Below, piece after piece: positions 17,946 through 25,669 of a stretch of DNA of 64,000 bases. The translations under genes were made by a program, and so were the position numbers. Numbering within the stretch: the first letter of the stretch is position 1; each line of letters begins with the position of its first letter. Under the pieces are notes generated by a model. That model was given only the letters and a program-made list of their open reading frames with translations. It was not told the origin of the DNA and made no database searches. Origin of the DNA: Niabella pedocola (GTDB lineage Bacteria > Bacteroidota > Bacteroidia > Chitinophagales > Chitinophagaceae). Location: the NCBI RefSeq assembly GCF_021044425.1, contig NZ_JAJNEC010000007.1, positions 819,051 through 883,050 on the forward strand. Direction: 5' to 3'.

Positions 17946-18024
17946 TGGCAGCGAAGCGCCGGATATTCAATTAACATAGAAATTTCAAAGGGCTTTAGTT
18001 AGTGTTGCATCAGCTTGGTGCATT

Positions 18025-18636
18025 TCATAAATTCAAATTAAATCGAATAGTTTTTATAATCTCCGATATTCTTTTAATTTGTAAGCTATCTAAATTATCT
18101 GCATAAAAATTAAATTTCAATCTGCCGCCTTCATCATTTCGAAGGCTATCAAAATATACGCCGGCCGTTCCGCCCTTACTAACTTCTCTTGGAAGCACAA
18201 TCTTGGCACGAAATCCAGAAATACTATCAAAAAACACATTTCGTCGCCTAAACTCGTCAATATCATAATTGGCCTTATTTGTATATATGACTAAAGATGT
18301 ATCTAGAATATCTTTATCGATGTTTAATTTTAATGTATCAATATTGTAGGGATAGTATATCACTTTAGGATCTTTCTCAGCAAGATTATCAACATCCCCA
18401 TATCCAAAATTAAAAAAGATCGTGTCCTTCCAATTTGTCAGAAGTATTTTGCCCTTAAATCCTAATGTATCTTCAAAAATATGCGCAGCCCCAATATCAC
18501 CAGCCTCAAAGGAAAATAGCTGCAATCTTACTGTCTCGGCATTATTGTGAGGCCCTTTACCGTTGCAATACCCAAAGAGCATGACCAAAAAGAACATATA
18601 CTTATAGCCCTGCTTTCCTTTTCCTTTGCTCATTAT
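18025..18636 (-). CDS. Putative envelope protein or lipoprotein of the immunity array
   Basis: About 203 residues from the ATG at 18636. The frame is open to 18795, but the extra 53 codons are a frameshifted RHS-core relic. After a basic start (MSKGKGKQGYKY) comes a hydrophobic stretch MFFLVMLFGYC, which could be a lipoprotein signal with Cys at residue 23. The mature part is beta rich (GRLKFNFYADNLDSLQIKRI near the end). Family unknown. Position directly after an RHS core relic suggests an envelope immunity protein whose toxin has gone. Confidence 0.5.
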   Translation of the reverse strand: MMSKGKGKQGYKYMFFLVMLFGYCNGKGPHNNAETVRLQLFSFEAGDIGAAHIFEDTLGFKGKILLTNWKDTIFFNFGYGDVDNLAEKDPKVIYYPYNIDTLKLNIDKDILDTSLVIYTNKANYDIDEFRRRNVFFDSISGFRAKIVLPREVSKGGTAGVYFDSLRNDEGGRLKFNFYADNLDSLQIKRISEIIKTIRFNLNL

Positions 18637-18679
18637 ACTGTGTTGAATAATTGTCAAGATAATCTTTGTATTCTTTTTC

Positions 18680-18823
18680 ACATTTTTATTCCCGATTTGA
18701 TACCTGCCATCGGATCCACGACCTGCCACTTCCCGATCACCGTATTCATAAAATCGAGCTCCATGATCACACTGATTCGGCTCGTCCCGCGTCATTCCAT
18801 CGTAAAGCTATCAGGATAAAAGA
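18680..18823 (-). pseudogene. RHS core relic with two frameshifts
   Basis: The minus strand encodes pieces of the RHS-associated core in alternating frames: DHGARFY in one frame, then NTVIGKWQVVDPMAG in another, then GRYQIGNKN back in the first. Together they give the core pattern D-x-GARFYD-x-x-IG-x-WxVxDPM seen intact near 6750-6830 of the live toxin gene (GARYYDAQIGRWHVMDP). This is direct evidence that another RHS gene once ended here. Confidence 0.8.
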
Positions 18824-19288
18824 TCATTCCGCTTTCAAAACAGGAAGCGAATGAAAACAATGTTCTTTAAACTTTTGATCAACTGGTTCAGCTATAGACC
18901 CATTTGCATATATATAAACAGTAAAGTCGAATGAAAGAAGGCAATACATATCCCATTCTGTAAGAAAAAAAAGCTTTCGTTCATCCAACAATATATGCTT
19001 GGATATCTCGCGGAAAAAAAAATTAAAATTTATTCTTCGACGACATCGCTCTGTATCTATGTCAATATAATCCAATGCTGAAATAGTACCTAAATCCGCA
19101 AACAAGTTTAAATAGTGATCCTCTATTTGTTTAATTCCTTTATAGTCTTCAAGAGAATTAACACCAAAAGATGACATGAGCTCTTTAGCGCACTCTTCTT
19201 CTGAAAGCCATTTATCGAAAATGGAATATACCAAATCCGGTGCAAGATCTCCGCTAAAAATCTCCTCAACTTTATTTTCTTTTACCAT
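18824..19288 (-). CDS. Immunity-like acidic protein of unknown family
   Basis: A 154-residue soluble protein without signal peptide, starting MVKENKVEEIFSGDLAPDLV and ending FKEHCFHSLPVLKAE. A middle stretch, FFLTEWDMYCLLSFDFTVYI, is a probable beta core. I do not recognise the family. Its ATG comes one nt after the stop codon of a short toxin-like tail (19290-19379), the same junction as between the live RHS toxin and its immunity gene, so it is probably an orphan immunity protein. Confidence 0.55.
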   Translation of the reverse strand: MVKENKVEEIFSGDLAPDLVYSIFDKWLSEEECAKELMSSFGVNSLEDYKGIKQIEDHYLNLFADLGTISALDYIDIDTERCRRRINFNFFFREISKHILLDERKLFFLTEWDMYCLLSFDFTVYIYANGSIAEPVDQKFKEHCFHSLPVLKAE

Positions 19289-19289
19289 C

Positions 19290-19379
19290 TTAACGATTTT
19301 TCTTCTTTTGTAATTGTTCCGATTCTTGTTCCAGCCTTTCTTTAAGTTTCAGCCACTCCCACCGTGTCCCCCAGCTCTG
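19290..19379 (-). pseudogene. Toxin C-terminal scar
   Basis: Thirty in-frame codons, QSWGTRWEWLKLKERLEQES then EQLQKKKNR and stop, sit one nt before the start of the 154-residue gene. Upstream the frame is closed by a stop at 19380-19382. A tryptophan-rich helix with a basic end is common in nuclease tips. Read as the surviving end of a deleted tip. Confidence 0.5.
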
Positions 19380-19635
19380 CTATTGCCACCCTATACCGCC
19401 CCTATCGTTATGAATCCCCTTGTGTTAGTTAAATGATCCTTCAAGAAAAACATACAGTTGCATATGCCGCGCTGTTTACGGCAAGGCCAGCCGAATATGT
19501 GAAGGATCTATATCGGTGCGACACTTAGTTAACCTGCAGCTAAATTTTGAATACCAAAACAAATTCCAGCGTTTAATGTTCCATATTAAGCCTCCAAGTT
19601 GCTGTAGGTTTCTGATATACTATAACAAATATCCT
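19380..19635. other. Intergenic remainder between orphan modules
   Basis: No gene recognised on either strand between the toxin scar and the EF-Tu-like gene. Confidence 0.4.
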
Positions 19636-19938
19636 TTAACGGCTTTGCACTTTAATAACCCTTCCCAGTGCAATTTCTCTGGGGAACACGCCCATTCTAA
19701 ATTCAGTACCGCTTTTGATTCTGTTCATTAAAAAATCTCTTTCTATTAATGTCATCTCAACTACCTCCGTCCTCCCTAAAACAATATTGTTATCCGGGAT
19801 TTTAATTTGGGAAAATGTAGACACTTTATCATCAGCGATCCAAAAAGACGATCTTATAGAATTAGTTATTGGGAAATTAAAGTATTTTTCCGCTATTTCT
19901 AAAAACACGATTTCGCAAGTTAAAGTAATCTCTTTCAT
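19636..19938 (-). CDS. EF-Tu domain III-like small protein
   Basis: A 100-residue stand-alone beta barrel. The pattern (ITLTCEIVFLEIAEKYFNFP near the start, VVEMTLIERDFLMNRIKSGT then EFRMGV, and the ending IALGRVIKV) lines up with the C-terminal domain of elongation factor Tu (VYVL, VNLI, GLRFAIREGGRTVGAGVV). GTPase domains are absent. In a toxin-immunity array such a domain may mimic EF-Tu and bind a toxin that targets or needs EF-Tu; that is inference. Confidence 0.55.
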   Translation of the reverse strand: MKEITLTCEIVFLEIAEKYFNFPITNSIRSSFWIADDKVSTFSQIKIPDNNIVLGRTEVVEMTLIERDFLMNRIKSGTEFRMGVFPREIALGRVIKVQSR

Positions 19939-20138
19939 TTTTTACATTAAATAGCTGTTTGAAACAAAATCTTCGGCGATACTACAACACCAGCGCTGCA
20001 CATCTTATACAATCTGTGGCCAAATAGCCGACTTTGACTGTCTATGAAGTGGCAGGATCAATATCTTCCACTCAGCTTTCATTCATATATTGAAACACCT
20101 CATTGTATTCACTTGAATTACATGTAACTATTTCAAAC
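19939..20138. other. Intergenic stretch
   Basis: Only the tail of the frameshifted small gene is recognisable here; nothing else was seen. Confidence 0.4.
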
Positions 20139-20288
20139 TCAACTATAACCACCTCTAAACCTGTCATCCTTATATGTAAACGTACCATTGTCAAATAATA
20201 ATTTACGGCTTAACAAATTGAAAAGCATTTTTAAATCATAATCATCAGGTCCGTAATAATAATAAATACTTTGTATATATTCTACCAT
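20085..20288 (-). pseudogene. Small frameshifted immunity-like gene
   Basis: From the ATG at 20288 a 49-residue frame reads MVEYIQSIYYYYGPDDYDLK and ends GGYS. A second frame, entered near 20171 (MTGLEVVIVEFEIVTCNSSE, YNEVFQYMNES), continues the protein-like sequence to about 20079. One indel around 20165 would join them into a protein of about 70 residues. The family is unknown. Confidence 0.4.
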
Positions 20289-20332
20289 AATTTATATTCT
20301 AGTTACAACCTGTAGGAAATCTGCTTTAACAA

Positions 20333-21295
20333 TCAAATCAAGTGGTCGTTAATACCATAATGCAGGTAAACGTCTATTGCCGGCTCTCCATTATAAATCC
20401 ACGGAGGCATCAGGCTTAAAGCCTCCTTTATTTTGTATTCTAAAAGCTCATGCTGCAAAGCCGAATGCTCAACTCGCTTAAGCCTGGGCGCCGGGTTTGT
20501 AAGCATCAGCAATGTAAAATCCAAACTCTTTGGCGGTAACGGCGTTTTGTATGGCTGGCTCTCAAAAGTCACGCTATTGCCCGGAGATATTTTATAAGTA
20601 ATCTTGTAAACCTGGTACAAATAAGTATCCCATATATTTAAGGGAACTTCCATCAGCGCTGCAAACATATAATTTGCAAACCCATACCCGCCTAAAGGAC
20701 CTGTCGCCGCCGGGTATTTTAAGTTTGGCAGCCTGAGAATATACCATTCTTCGGTGTTCTCATTCTGTATAATAGCCCCATCCTTTAATAAGGGGGCCGA
20801 TGTATTCACTATATATTTCTTTTGATCGTAATCATATTGCGTAACCGCCTTTTTTCCTTTCTTATCATTTATCACCCAAATTCCAACCGGCTCGTTTATG
20901 GTATAATTACCCTCCATCAACACCAGCCCTTTATCCGTATAGTAGGTCCATTTTCCGGTTTTCTGACCTTCTTCAAAATTACCGGCAACTTTGGGTTTAC
21001 CATTTACATAAAACAATTCCACCTTTCCGTGAAGCCGACCGTCCTTATAACCCACCTTCCGTATCAGTTTTCCCTTTTTGCTATAGGTGATCCAATCTCC
21101 GTTCTTTTGCCCGTTTATAAATTGCCCTTGCTCAATCAATACATTATTGCACCGGCGCTCAAACTTGCCATTTAGAACAGGAGCCGCCTGATCTATTTTA
21201 TCTTTACAATTACAATAATCAAGCGATTCGATTTCCTGGGAAAAGGAAAAGTTAACCAGCAGTGCCATTAAAAGTCCCAAAAGGAGTTTTCTCAT
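20333..21295 (-). CDS. Exported MORN/YwqK-type repeat protein
   Basis: A 320-residue protein with a signal peptide (MRKLLLGLLMALLVNFSFSQ). Residues about 40-155 hold MORN-like repeats of the YwqK type: GQFINGQKNGDWITYSKKGK, GRLHGKVELFYVNGKPKVAG, EEGQKTGKWTYY. The C-terminal half is a separate domain of unknown type (from about residue 165). YwqK-like proteins are annotated as antitoxins in toxin loci, although the function is poorly known. It is the largest intact member of the orphan array and may guard the envelope. Confidence 0.75.
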   Translation of the reverse strand: MRKLLLGLLMALLVNFSFSQEIESLDYCNCKDKIDQAAPVLNGKFERRCNNVLIEQGQFINGQKNGDWITYSKKGKLIRKVGYKDGRLHGKVELFYVNGKPKVAGNFEEGQKTGKWTYYTDKGLVLMEGNYTINEPVGIWVINDKKGKKAVTQYDYDQKKYIVNTSAPLLKDGAIIQNENTEEWYILRLPNLKYPAATGPLGGYGFANYMFAALMEVPLNIWDTYLYQVYKITYKISPGNSVTFESQPYKTPLPPKSLDFTLLMLTNPAPRLKRVEHSALQHELLEYKIKEALSLMPPWIYNGEPAIDVYLHYGINDHLI

Positions 21296-21489
21296 TATAA
21301 CAGTTTTTTTAAAAATGCGGCCAATAGCACCATTTAATTTACCAGCCTTTTAGTTTTTCTTTTTATAGAACTTATCACTGGCGTAATATTTAGCCTGGGT
21401 AAATATACCAAAGATTTGAAACTTCAAATACAAGAACGGTATTCTATACACCACCTCCCGCTAACTGGTAAAGTGAACTTATGGGTAGC

Positions 21490-21750
21490 TCAGGCATTAT
21501 GCAGCTCGTTTATTCCTTCCCCAATCGCCGCTCCCATCCTGTAAATTTCGCTCACCGGCATATCAGGTATGTAATCGAGAAAGAGAATATGTAAGAAGTT
21601 TCCTGTACAATCTAGCTCTATGGATTTATTTGCCCATAAGATCAGTGATAAGGTATACCCATTTGATTCAAGGGCTATATACAGTCCAAATGTATAGAAA
21701 CACACCCCATCCGCTCCTTTGTTGTAACCTATACAACATTTTTATTTACC
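21490..21750 (-). pseudogene. Fragment of an immunity-like gene (shared with 14826-15000)
   Basis: An open frame without a proper start encodes GYNKGADGVCFYTFGLYIAL, then ESNGYTLSLILWANKSIEL and a tail ending INELHNA. The homologous stretch at 14826-14998 is broken by an inserted T. A GTG at 21705 is the only nearby start and lies inside the conserved sequence, so the N-terminus is probably missing. Confidence 0.5.
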
Positions 21751-21917
21751 GCTTTTATAAAGCTAACTCCTTAAGCCACCTAGATCTGACAAGCTGGCCG
21801 TTCCCATCAACATAGCTCAATTGTTCATCATTATTGAATTTCAGAAGCTAAAATGCGCTTACTACCTTCAGCCACTGAACTTATGAACCTGCCATACAAT
21901 TCGCCTTCAATTTTATG
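21612..21917. repeat. Segmental repeat, shorter copy (matches 14826-15285)
   Basis: This is collinear with 14826-15285 but lacks about 125 bp. The deletion joins the fragment FNNDEQLSYVDGNGQLVRS to a piece of the gene found complete at 15095-15571. The order of the neighbouring membrane-protein gene is changed between the copies, so the array has been both duplicated and rearranged. Confidence 0.8.
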
Positions 21918-22015
21918 CCTACTTGCCTTAATCGAATTTCCAGAAGTATAAGCTATATATTATCATCATCATTTCACAAGTACAGCTATTATCACAAACC
22001 TGATTCACTAAAAAA

Positions 22016-22282
22016 TCAGTGTTTAAAAGTCATTAAAAAAAAGACGATAATAGCGAAGCATATCATTGAGACCAAAAATAGAATATTACAAATCCGCTTC
22101 AATAATTTAAACCTGCCAGAAACAGGTTTCAAATAAAACCAGAATATTTGAGCAGGCGTGTTGTAAACTGAAAACTTCAGTACATTATTATTTCTGTTTC
22201 CAATATATATATGGAGAAAATACTTTGCAACAAAACAAATTGCAAAAGAACCCCCTATTATTTTAATACATATTTCGCACAT
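22016..22282 (-). CDS. Small two-helix membrane protein, paralogue of 14446-14694
   Basis: An 88-residue protein with a hydrophobic helix near residues 8-25 (IIGGSFAICFVAKYFLHIYI) and another at the C-terminus (NILFLVSMICFAIIVFFLMT). The loop shares YIGNRNNN and FWFYLKPV with the protein at 14446-14694 (FWFYTKPV). Probable membrane immunity protein; no toxin is adjacent. Confidence 0.55.
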   Translation of the reverse strand: MCEICIKIIGGSFAICFVAKYFLHIYIGNRNNNVLKFSVYNTPAQIFWFYLKPVSGRFKLLKRICNILFLVSMICFAIIVFFLMTFKH

Positions 22283-22366
22283 TCTTTATTATTTATTCGG
22301 AACAGAGATATCACGCTTATACCCCAAAATAAGATAAGTCAACGCCCAAACATTAAATTTCAGCTC

Positions 22367-22591
22367 TTATTTCGTGTACCCATCGGAGCTATTAGTAAAT
22401 TCAGCCGCAATTGGGCTTATTGAGAAGGAGCCTACAGTTTTAGTTAATGCCTCGCTGGTTCTATTTTGTCTCCACAATATAAAATCACTTTGATTCGTAG
22501 AAAAATCTCCGAAGTTAAATTCACCCTCCCAATCTAATAAAATTGTTCCGCCAGCATTTGCTTCGATTCCACCACCATTTCTCCATCGTTT
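22367..22591 (-). pseudogene. Orphan tip fragment of unknown family
   Basis: A start-less frame of 74 codons follows the second Imm11-like gene and reads RWRNGGGIEANAGGTILLDW, then EGEFNFGDFSTNQSDFILWR and ends SSDGYTK before TAA at 22367-22369. The frame is closed upstream by TAA at 22592-22594. The sequence has the composition of a real protein but no family is recognised. It may be a toxin or pore fragment left by tip exchange. Confidence 0.4.
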
Positions 22592-22610
22592 TTAAAAGAA
22601 AAAACATCAC

Positions 22611-23291
22611 TTATGATATTACGATCAAAGGCTCTTTGTCATCAAAAATATTCACCCCGGTAAATCCTAAAATCTCAATAGCGTCCTTTAACCCTTCCGA
22701 TATATAGCTATGCCCAATACGAAGATCAAAGTAATCTAATGATCTGTCAAAATTTGAATTTAACACTAATTTTTCCGTTTTAACTGCTACTTTATAGTTA
22801 TCAAAATAGTCTCTTTCGCTTTCGTAACGAATATAATGCCTCTCCTTATTGAACAAATCTTTTGACGTATAAAATACAGATTCAGGGAAATTAATCACTT
22901 CATAACCCAACAAAGGACAGCAAAAAAGAAAATATTTATCCAGAATCGATTTCCCGCGTTTATAAAGTGTCACCGGATAGGTATAAAATTTTATGTTGAA
23001 CTTTGCAAATACCGTAGCTAACCGCTCACTAATCATAAATGAACAAGTCATTAAAGCGGGGCTAAATCCCAAAAAGTCAGTCAATTTCGCATTGGGCAGT
23101 ATAGTTGCCGTACAATTTTCTACCATGAAGGCTGGCACAACTTTTTTTTCAGTCCAGTATGTAGTTCTATTAAAAAAATCACTGAGTCTCTGAGTAATTG
23201 GATTATCTAAATCCAGGTCAACTTGTATGCCTCCATTGCTAACCCCCACTATTTGGGGATCTGATACTGTTCTTAATAAATAATACTTCAT
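22611..23291 (-). CDS. Orphan Imm11/Imm43-like immunity protein (paralogue of 5284-5967)
   Basis: A 226-residue cytoplasmic protein, clearly homologous along its whole length to the immunity protein at 5284-5967: both start MKYYLLRTVSDP and end with YISEGLKDAIEILGFTG and NIFDDKEP. The ATG at 23291 is chosen by that comparison. No toxin gene precedes it, but upstream DNA still encodes MNDYHKSL and a stop, matching the MNDYYKNLGY end of the live RHS toxin. It may protect against sister strains carrying the former tip. Confidence 0.8.
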   Translation of the reverse strand: MKYYLLRTVSDPQIVGVSNGGIQVDLDLDNPITQRLSDFFNRTTYWTEKKVVPAFMVENCTATILPNAKLTDFLGFSPALMTCSFMISERLATVFAKFNIKFYTYPVTLYKRGKSILDKYFLFCCPLLGYEVINFPESVFYTSKDLFNKERHYIRYESERDYFDNYKVAVKTEKLVLNSNFDRSLDYFDLRIGHSYISEGLKDAIEILGFTGVNIFDDKEPLIVIS

Positions 23292-23298
23292 ACTGGTA

Positions 23299-23328
23299 TC
23301 ATAAGCTTTTATGGTAGTCATTCATGTT
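23299..23328 (-). pseudogene. Toxin 3' scar before the orphan immunity gene
   Basis: Codons for NMNDYHKSL then stop align with RMNDYYKNLGY and stop at the end of the RHS toxin (5969-6001), with the DNA around both junctions similar. The rest of the tip has been replaced by the SUKH gene side. The scar shows that this immunity gene once followed a toxin tip with a related end. Confidence 0.7.
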
Positions 23329-23423
23329 GCGGCTGCCTGATACGTTGATTGGCTGGCTAAGCGCCTTATCATGCGCCCGAAATGCTCCGGAATCGGCATA
23401 GCAACACATCTGAAAGTAATCAA

Positions 23424-24101
23424 CTATTCCTCCTCCTCATCCGCAATATACGACCATTCCACATCGATGGCATCCAGCAGCCGGTTAAACCGCTCTGCAT
23501 CGCTGCTGCCGGTAAAGAGGGCATTACAATGGCCGGCTTCATCAAAGCACAGGCTGAGGACCTCATAAAAATCATCCGTATATACCCGCTGCCGCTCCCA
23601 ACTGATTTCCGGAACCCATGTGTAGTGCGCTTCTATAAACCGTACCGTTTCCGGCGTTACGGCTCCCAGGCAGTTGGCATGGTAGCGCAGCCCGCCCATG
23701 GTACCGTTATATACCGCCATCAGCAGGAAAAAATCTTCGGTGGTGGCGGCTTCCCGGTGCCAGTCCGGCTCCGCATCCGTGCCATAGTTTCCCCAAACAG
23801 GCGGGTTATCCGCCCCCAGGTCTTCCTTTTGAATACCCCAGCAGCAAACTGACTGGTTTTCCTCGTAAAACACCAGGTAGCCGTCCGCTGAAAAATGAAT
23901 TTCCTTACCGGGTTTTAGAAGCCGGTTATAGCTATGGCTCACCTGCGCCTGCCGGCCCAGGGACGTATAATAATTTTTAAAGCGGGCGGGCAGGGCTGTA
24001 CCCAGCTGCTGCTCCAGCGCAGTGAGCTCCGCTCCGGCAAAACCGGAAGGTTCATTGGGTGGCAGCTGGTAGAGCCGTTGTATTTTTTGCAGGTAGGTCA
24101 T
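23424..24101 (-). CDS. SUKH (SMI1/KNR4) family protein
   Basis: A 225-residue cytoplasmic protein. The ATG at 24101 (MTYLQKIQRLYQLPPNEPSG) is chosen over the upstream frame that runs into the VOC gene. The SUKH pattern is clear: ALEQQLGTALPARFKNYYTS with L-P-x-x-x-x-x-x-Y, then ADGYLVFYEENQSVCCWGIQ and a DPPVW-like NPPVWGNYG. SUKH proteins are a major immunity superfamily against nuclease toxins in contact-dependent systems. It marks the upstream border of the immunity array; its GC-rich codons match the chromosome more than the AT-rich array does. Confidence 0.8.
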   Translation of the reverse strand: MTYLQKIQRLYQLPPNEPSGFAGAELTALEQQLGTALPARFKNYYTSLGRQAQVSHSYNRLLKPGKEIHFSADGYLVFYEENQSVCCWGIQKEDLGADNPPVWGNYGTDAEPDWHREAATTEDFFLLMAVYNGTMGGLRYHANCLGAVTPETVRFIEAHYTWVPEISWERQRVYTDDFYEVLSLCFDEAGHCNALFTGSSDAERFNRLLDAIDVEWSYIADEEEE

Positions 24102-24117
24102 AGGGTTAAAGATCGTT

Positions 24118-24519
24118 TTATGCTTCAAAAGGCCGGTCCGTATCCGGGTCTGTACCAAACCGCAACACATGCCCGTCCGGGTCTTCTACCAGCAGCTCCA
24201 GGGCCCAGGGATGGTTTACGGGTGGTTGCCGGATGGTAACGCCCCTTGCTTTTAAGGTTTCATAAAGCTGAAAGATATCGCCGCCGAAACCGATCCATAT
24301 CCAGCTGCCCGGGCTGCCCTGTGCGCCGCGGCATAAATAAATACCCGCGTTTTCCCGGTTCATACTGGTAAAATCATCATTGCCCCAGTCCGCCTCTGTA
24401 AAGCCCAGCACATCCCGGTAAAAGGCCCGGCTGGCATTCATATCTTTTACGGAAAGGATCACCTGTATCCCCTCTATGTAGATGCCCAACGGGCGGTGCA
24501 TATCGTTAACGGCGCTCAT
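24118..24519 (-). CDS. VOC (glyoxalase/bleomycin-resistance-like) family protein
   Basis: A 133-residue cytoplasmic protein of the vicinal oxygen chelate fold. The first module (YIEGIQVILSVKDMNASRAF followed by YRDVLGFTEAD) and the second (LVEDPDGHVLRFGTDPDTD) give the usual paired beta-alpha-beta units. Substrate is not predictable; drug binding, glyoxalase and lyase activities all occur. It ends 16 nt upstream of the SUKH gene start and may be read with it. Confidence 0.85.
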   Translation of the reverse strand: MSAVNDMHRPLGIYIEGIQVILSVKDMNASRAFYRDVLGFTEADWGNDDFTSMNRENAGIYLCRGAQGSPGSWIWIGFGGDIFQLYETLKARGVTIRQPPVNHPWALELLVEDPDGHVLRFGTDPDTDRPFEA

Positions 24520-24570
24520 GGTATACCGGCTTGTTGATTGGCCTACAGATCTGATTTATCAGCTACAAAA

Positions 24571-24607
24571 TACAAAAAAAAAGTTCCTGAACGGGCAGGA
24601 ACTTTTT
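24571..24607 (-). terminator. Intrinsic terminator after the lyase-like gene
   Basis: A perfect 9-bp stem (AAGTTCCTG 24581-24589 with CAGGAACTT 24596-24604) with a 6-nt loop. On the minus strand it is followed by a long T run (complement of the A run at 24572-24582). The T run after the stem on the plus strand makes it possibly bidirectional. Confidence 0.9.
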
Positions 24608-24647
24608 GCATACGATTCAATAACCGGTGCCGGTTACCGCAGTTCAG

Positions 24648-25403
24648 CTATTGTGCCACATCGGCATAGCTGGTACCAATGCGGATGCCTTTAACGATAT
24701 TGGTTACCTGCGACTCATCGCCGCCATACACGCCCCATTTGGGATCGCAGTAATCGGCATCCATGGTGCGGCAATAATACCGCTGGCTGCCATTGGAAAA
24801 GGTTTGCTTGGTGCCGTTGTACCACAGCTCAATATAGCCGGTGGACGCGCTGTACGATAACTTCATACGCAGCACAAACTTCAGCCAGCTGCTGGTAGCC
24901 AGGGATACGGACCAGGGCACATAGGCCGTGTGGTTAATGTCGAAATACTGCAGCTCCAGGTTGCCGTTCTTGGTGCGCAGCATAATGGGATGGTTGGCCG
25001 TGGTACCGGTGGGATAAGATTTCCACTGGAACACCGCATCCGTCTTTAGGGTAGATGGCATGTAAAGCTTGCTCGTCCAGCCGATGTAGATCTCATCCCC
25101 ATCCTGGGCCTGGTAGTTCTTGGCGCCATGCCCTTCCGTACGGTGACTGCCGGAGGGCTTTAAAAATTTCCAGCAAAGGGTGCTGGTTTCATCATTGATG
25201 GTGGTAACCGTTCCGGAGCCTTCAATGTTGATGTCTTTCCACACGTTGGAGGAGCCCTGCGAAGCGGCACCGTCAAACAGCAACGAAGTAACGGCACGGG
25301 CCTGTACAGCAGATGCGGGTGCTGTATCAGCGGCTTTTTTACATTGGGTAAGGGTTAGGGCACAGGTAACGCCCAGGAGGACAACCGTTGTTCTTTTTTT
25401 CAT
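24648..25403 (-). CDS. Polysaccharide lyase-like lipoprotein (heparin lyase I-type jelly roll)
   Basis: A 251-residue exported lipoprotein; MKKRTTVVLLGVTCALTLTQ then Cys gives the lipobox. The mature part looks like the concanavalin-type beta jelly roll of the heparin lyase I/glucuronan lyase group (PF14099-like): DGDEIYIGWTSKLYMPS, FQWKSYPTGTTANHPIMLRT then KNGNLELQYFD, and YIELWYNGTKQTFSNGSQRY. The substrate is probably an acidic polysaccharide, but which one is open. It stands alone, ended by a strong terminator. Confidence 0.7.
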   Translation of the reverse strand: MKKRTTVVLLGVTCALTLTQCKKAADTAPASAVQARAVTSLLFDGAASQGSSNVWKDINIEGSGTVTTINDETSTLCWKFLKPSGSHRTEGHGAKNYQAQDGDEIYIGWTSKLYMPSTLKTDAVFQWKSYPTGTTANHPIMLRTKNGNLELQYFDINHTAYVPWSVSLATSSWLKFVLRMKLSYSASTGYIELWYNGTKQTFSNGSQRYYCRTMDADYCDPKWGVYGGDESQVTNIVKGIRIGTSYADVAQ

Positions 25404-25625
25404 CGTTTTTTAGTTTTAGGGTTTATAAAATTTCAAATAACAAGCTTGTACAGATAAGCAAACAAACATTTGTATAAATTTATGAACAAGCGCATCCATT
25501 ACCCCAAAAAGTTGCTACAACGTTTTCGGGTAGCCGGTACACAAAGGGCCGCTGGCCCAATGGGCAAAAGCGGCGCCCGGCGGAAAAAAACCGGCCGTTA
25601 AAGCACCTTCTCCGGCATTAGCCCC

Positions 25626-25633
25626 TACTTTTG
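25626..25633 (+). promoter_or_regulatory. -7 box of the SerB-like gene
   Basis: TACTTTTG fits the Bacteroidota -7 consensus TAnnTTTG, 36 nt before the ATG at 25670. No clear TTTG -33 box was seen at the usual distance. Confidence 0.5.
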
Positions 25634-25669
25634 CACCGCAAATACGCAGGGATTGACATTGACTAGGAA

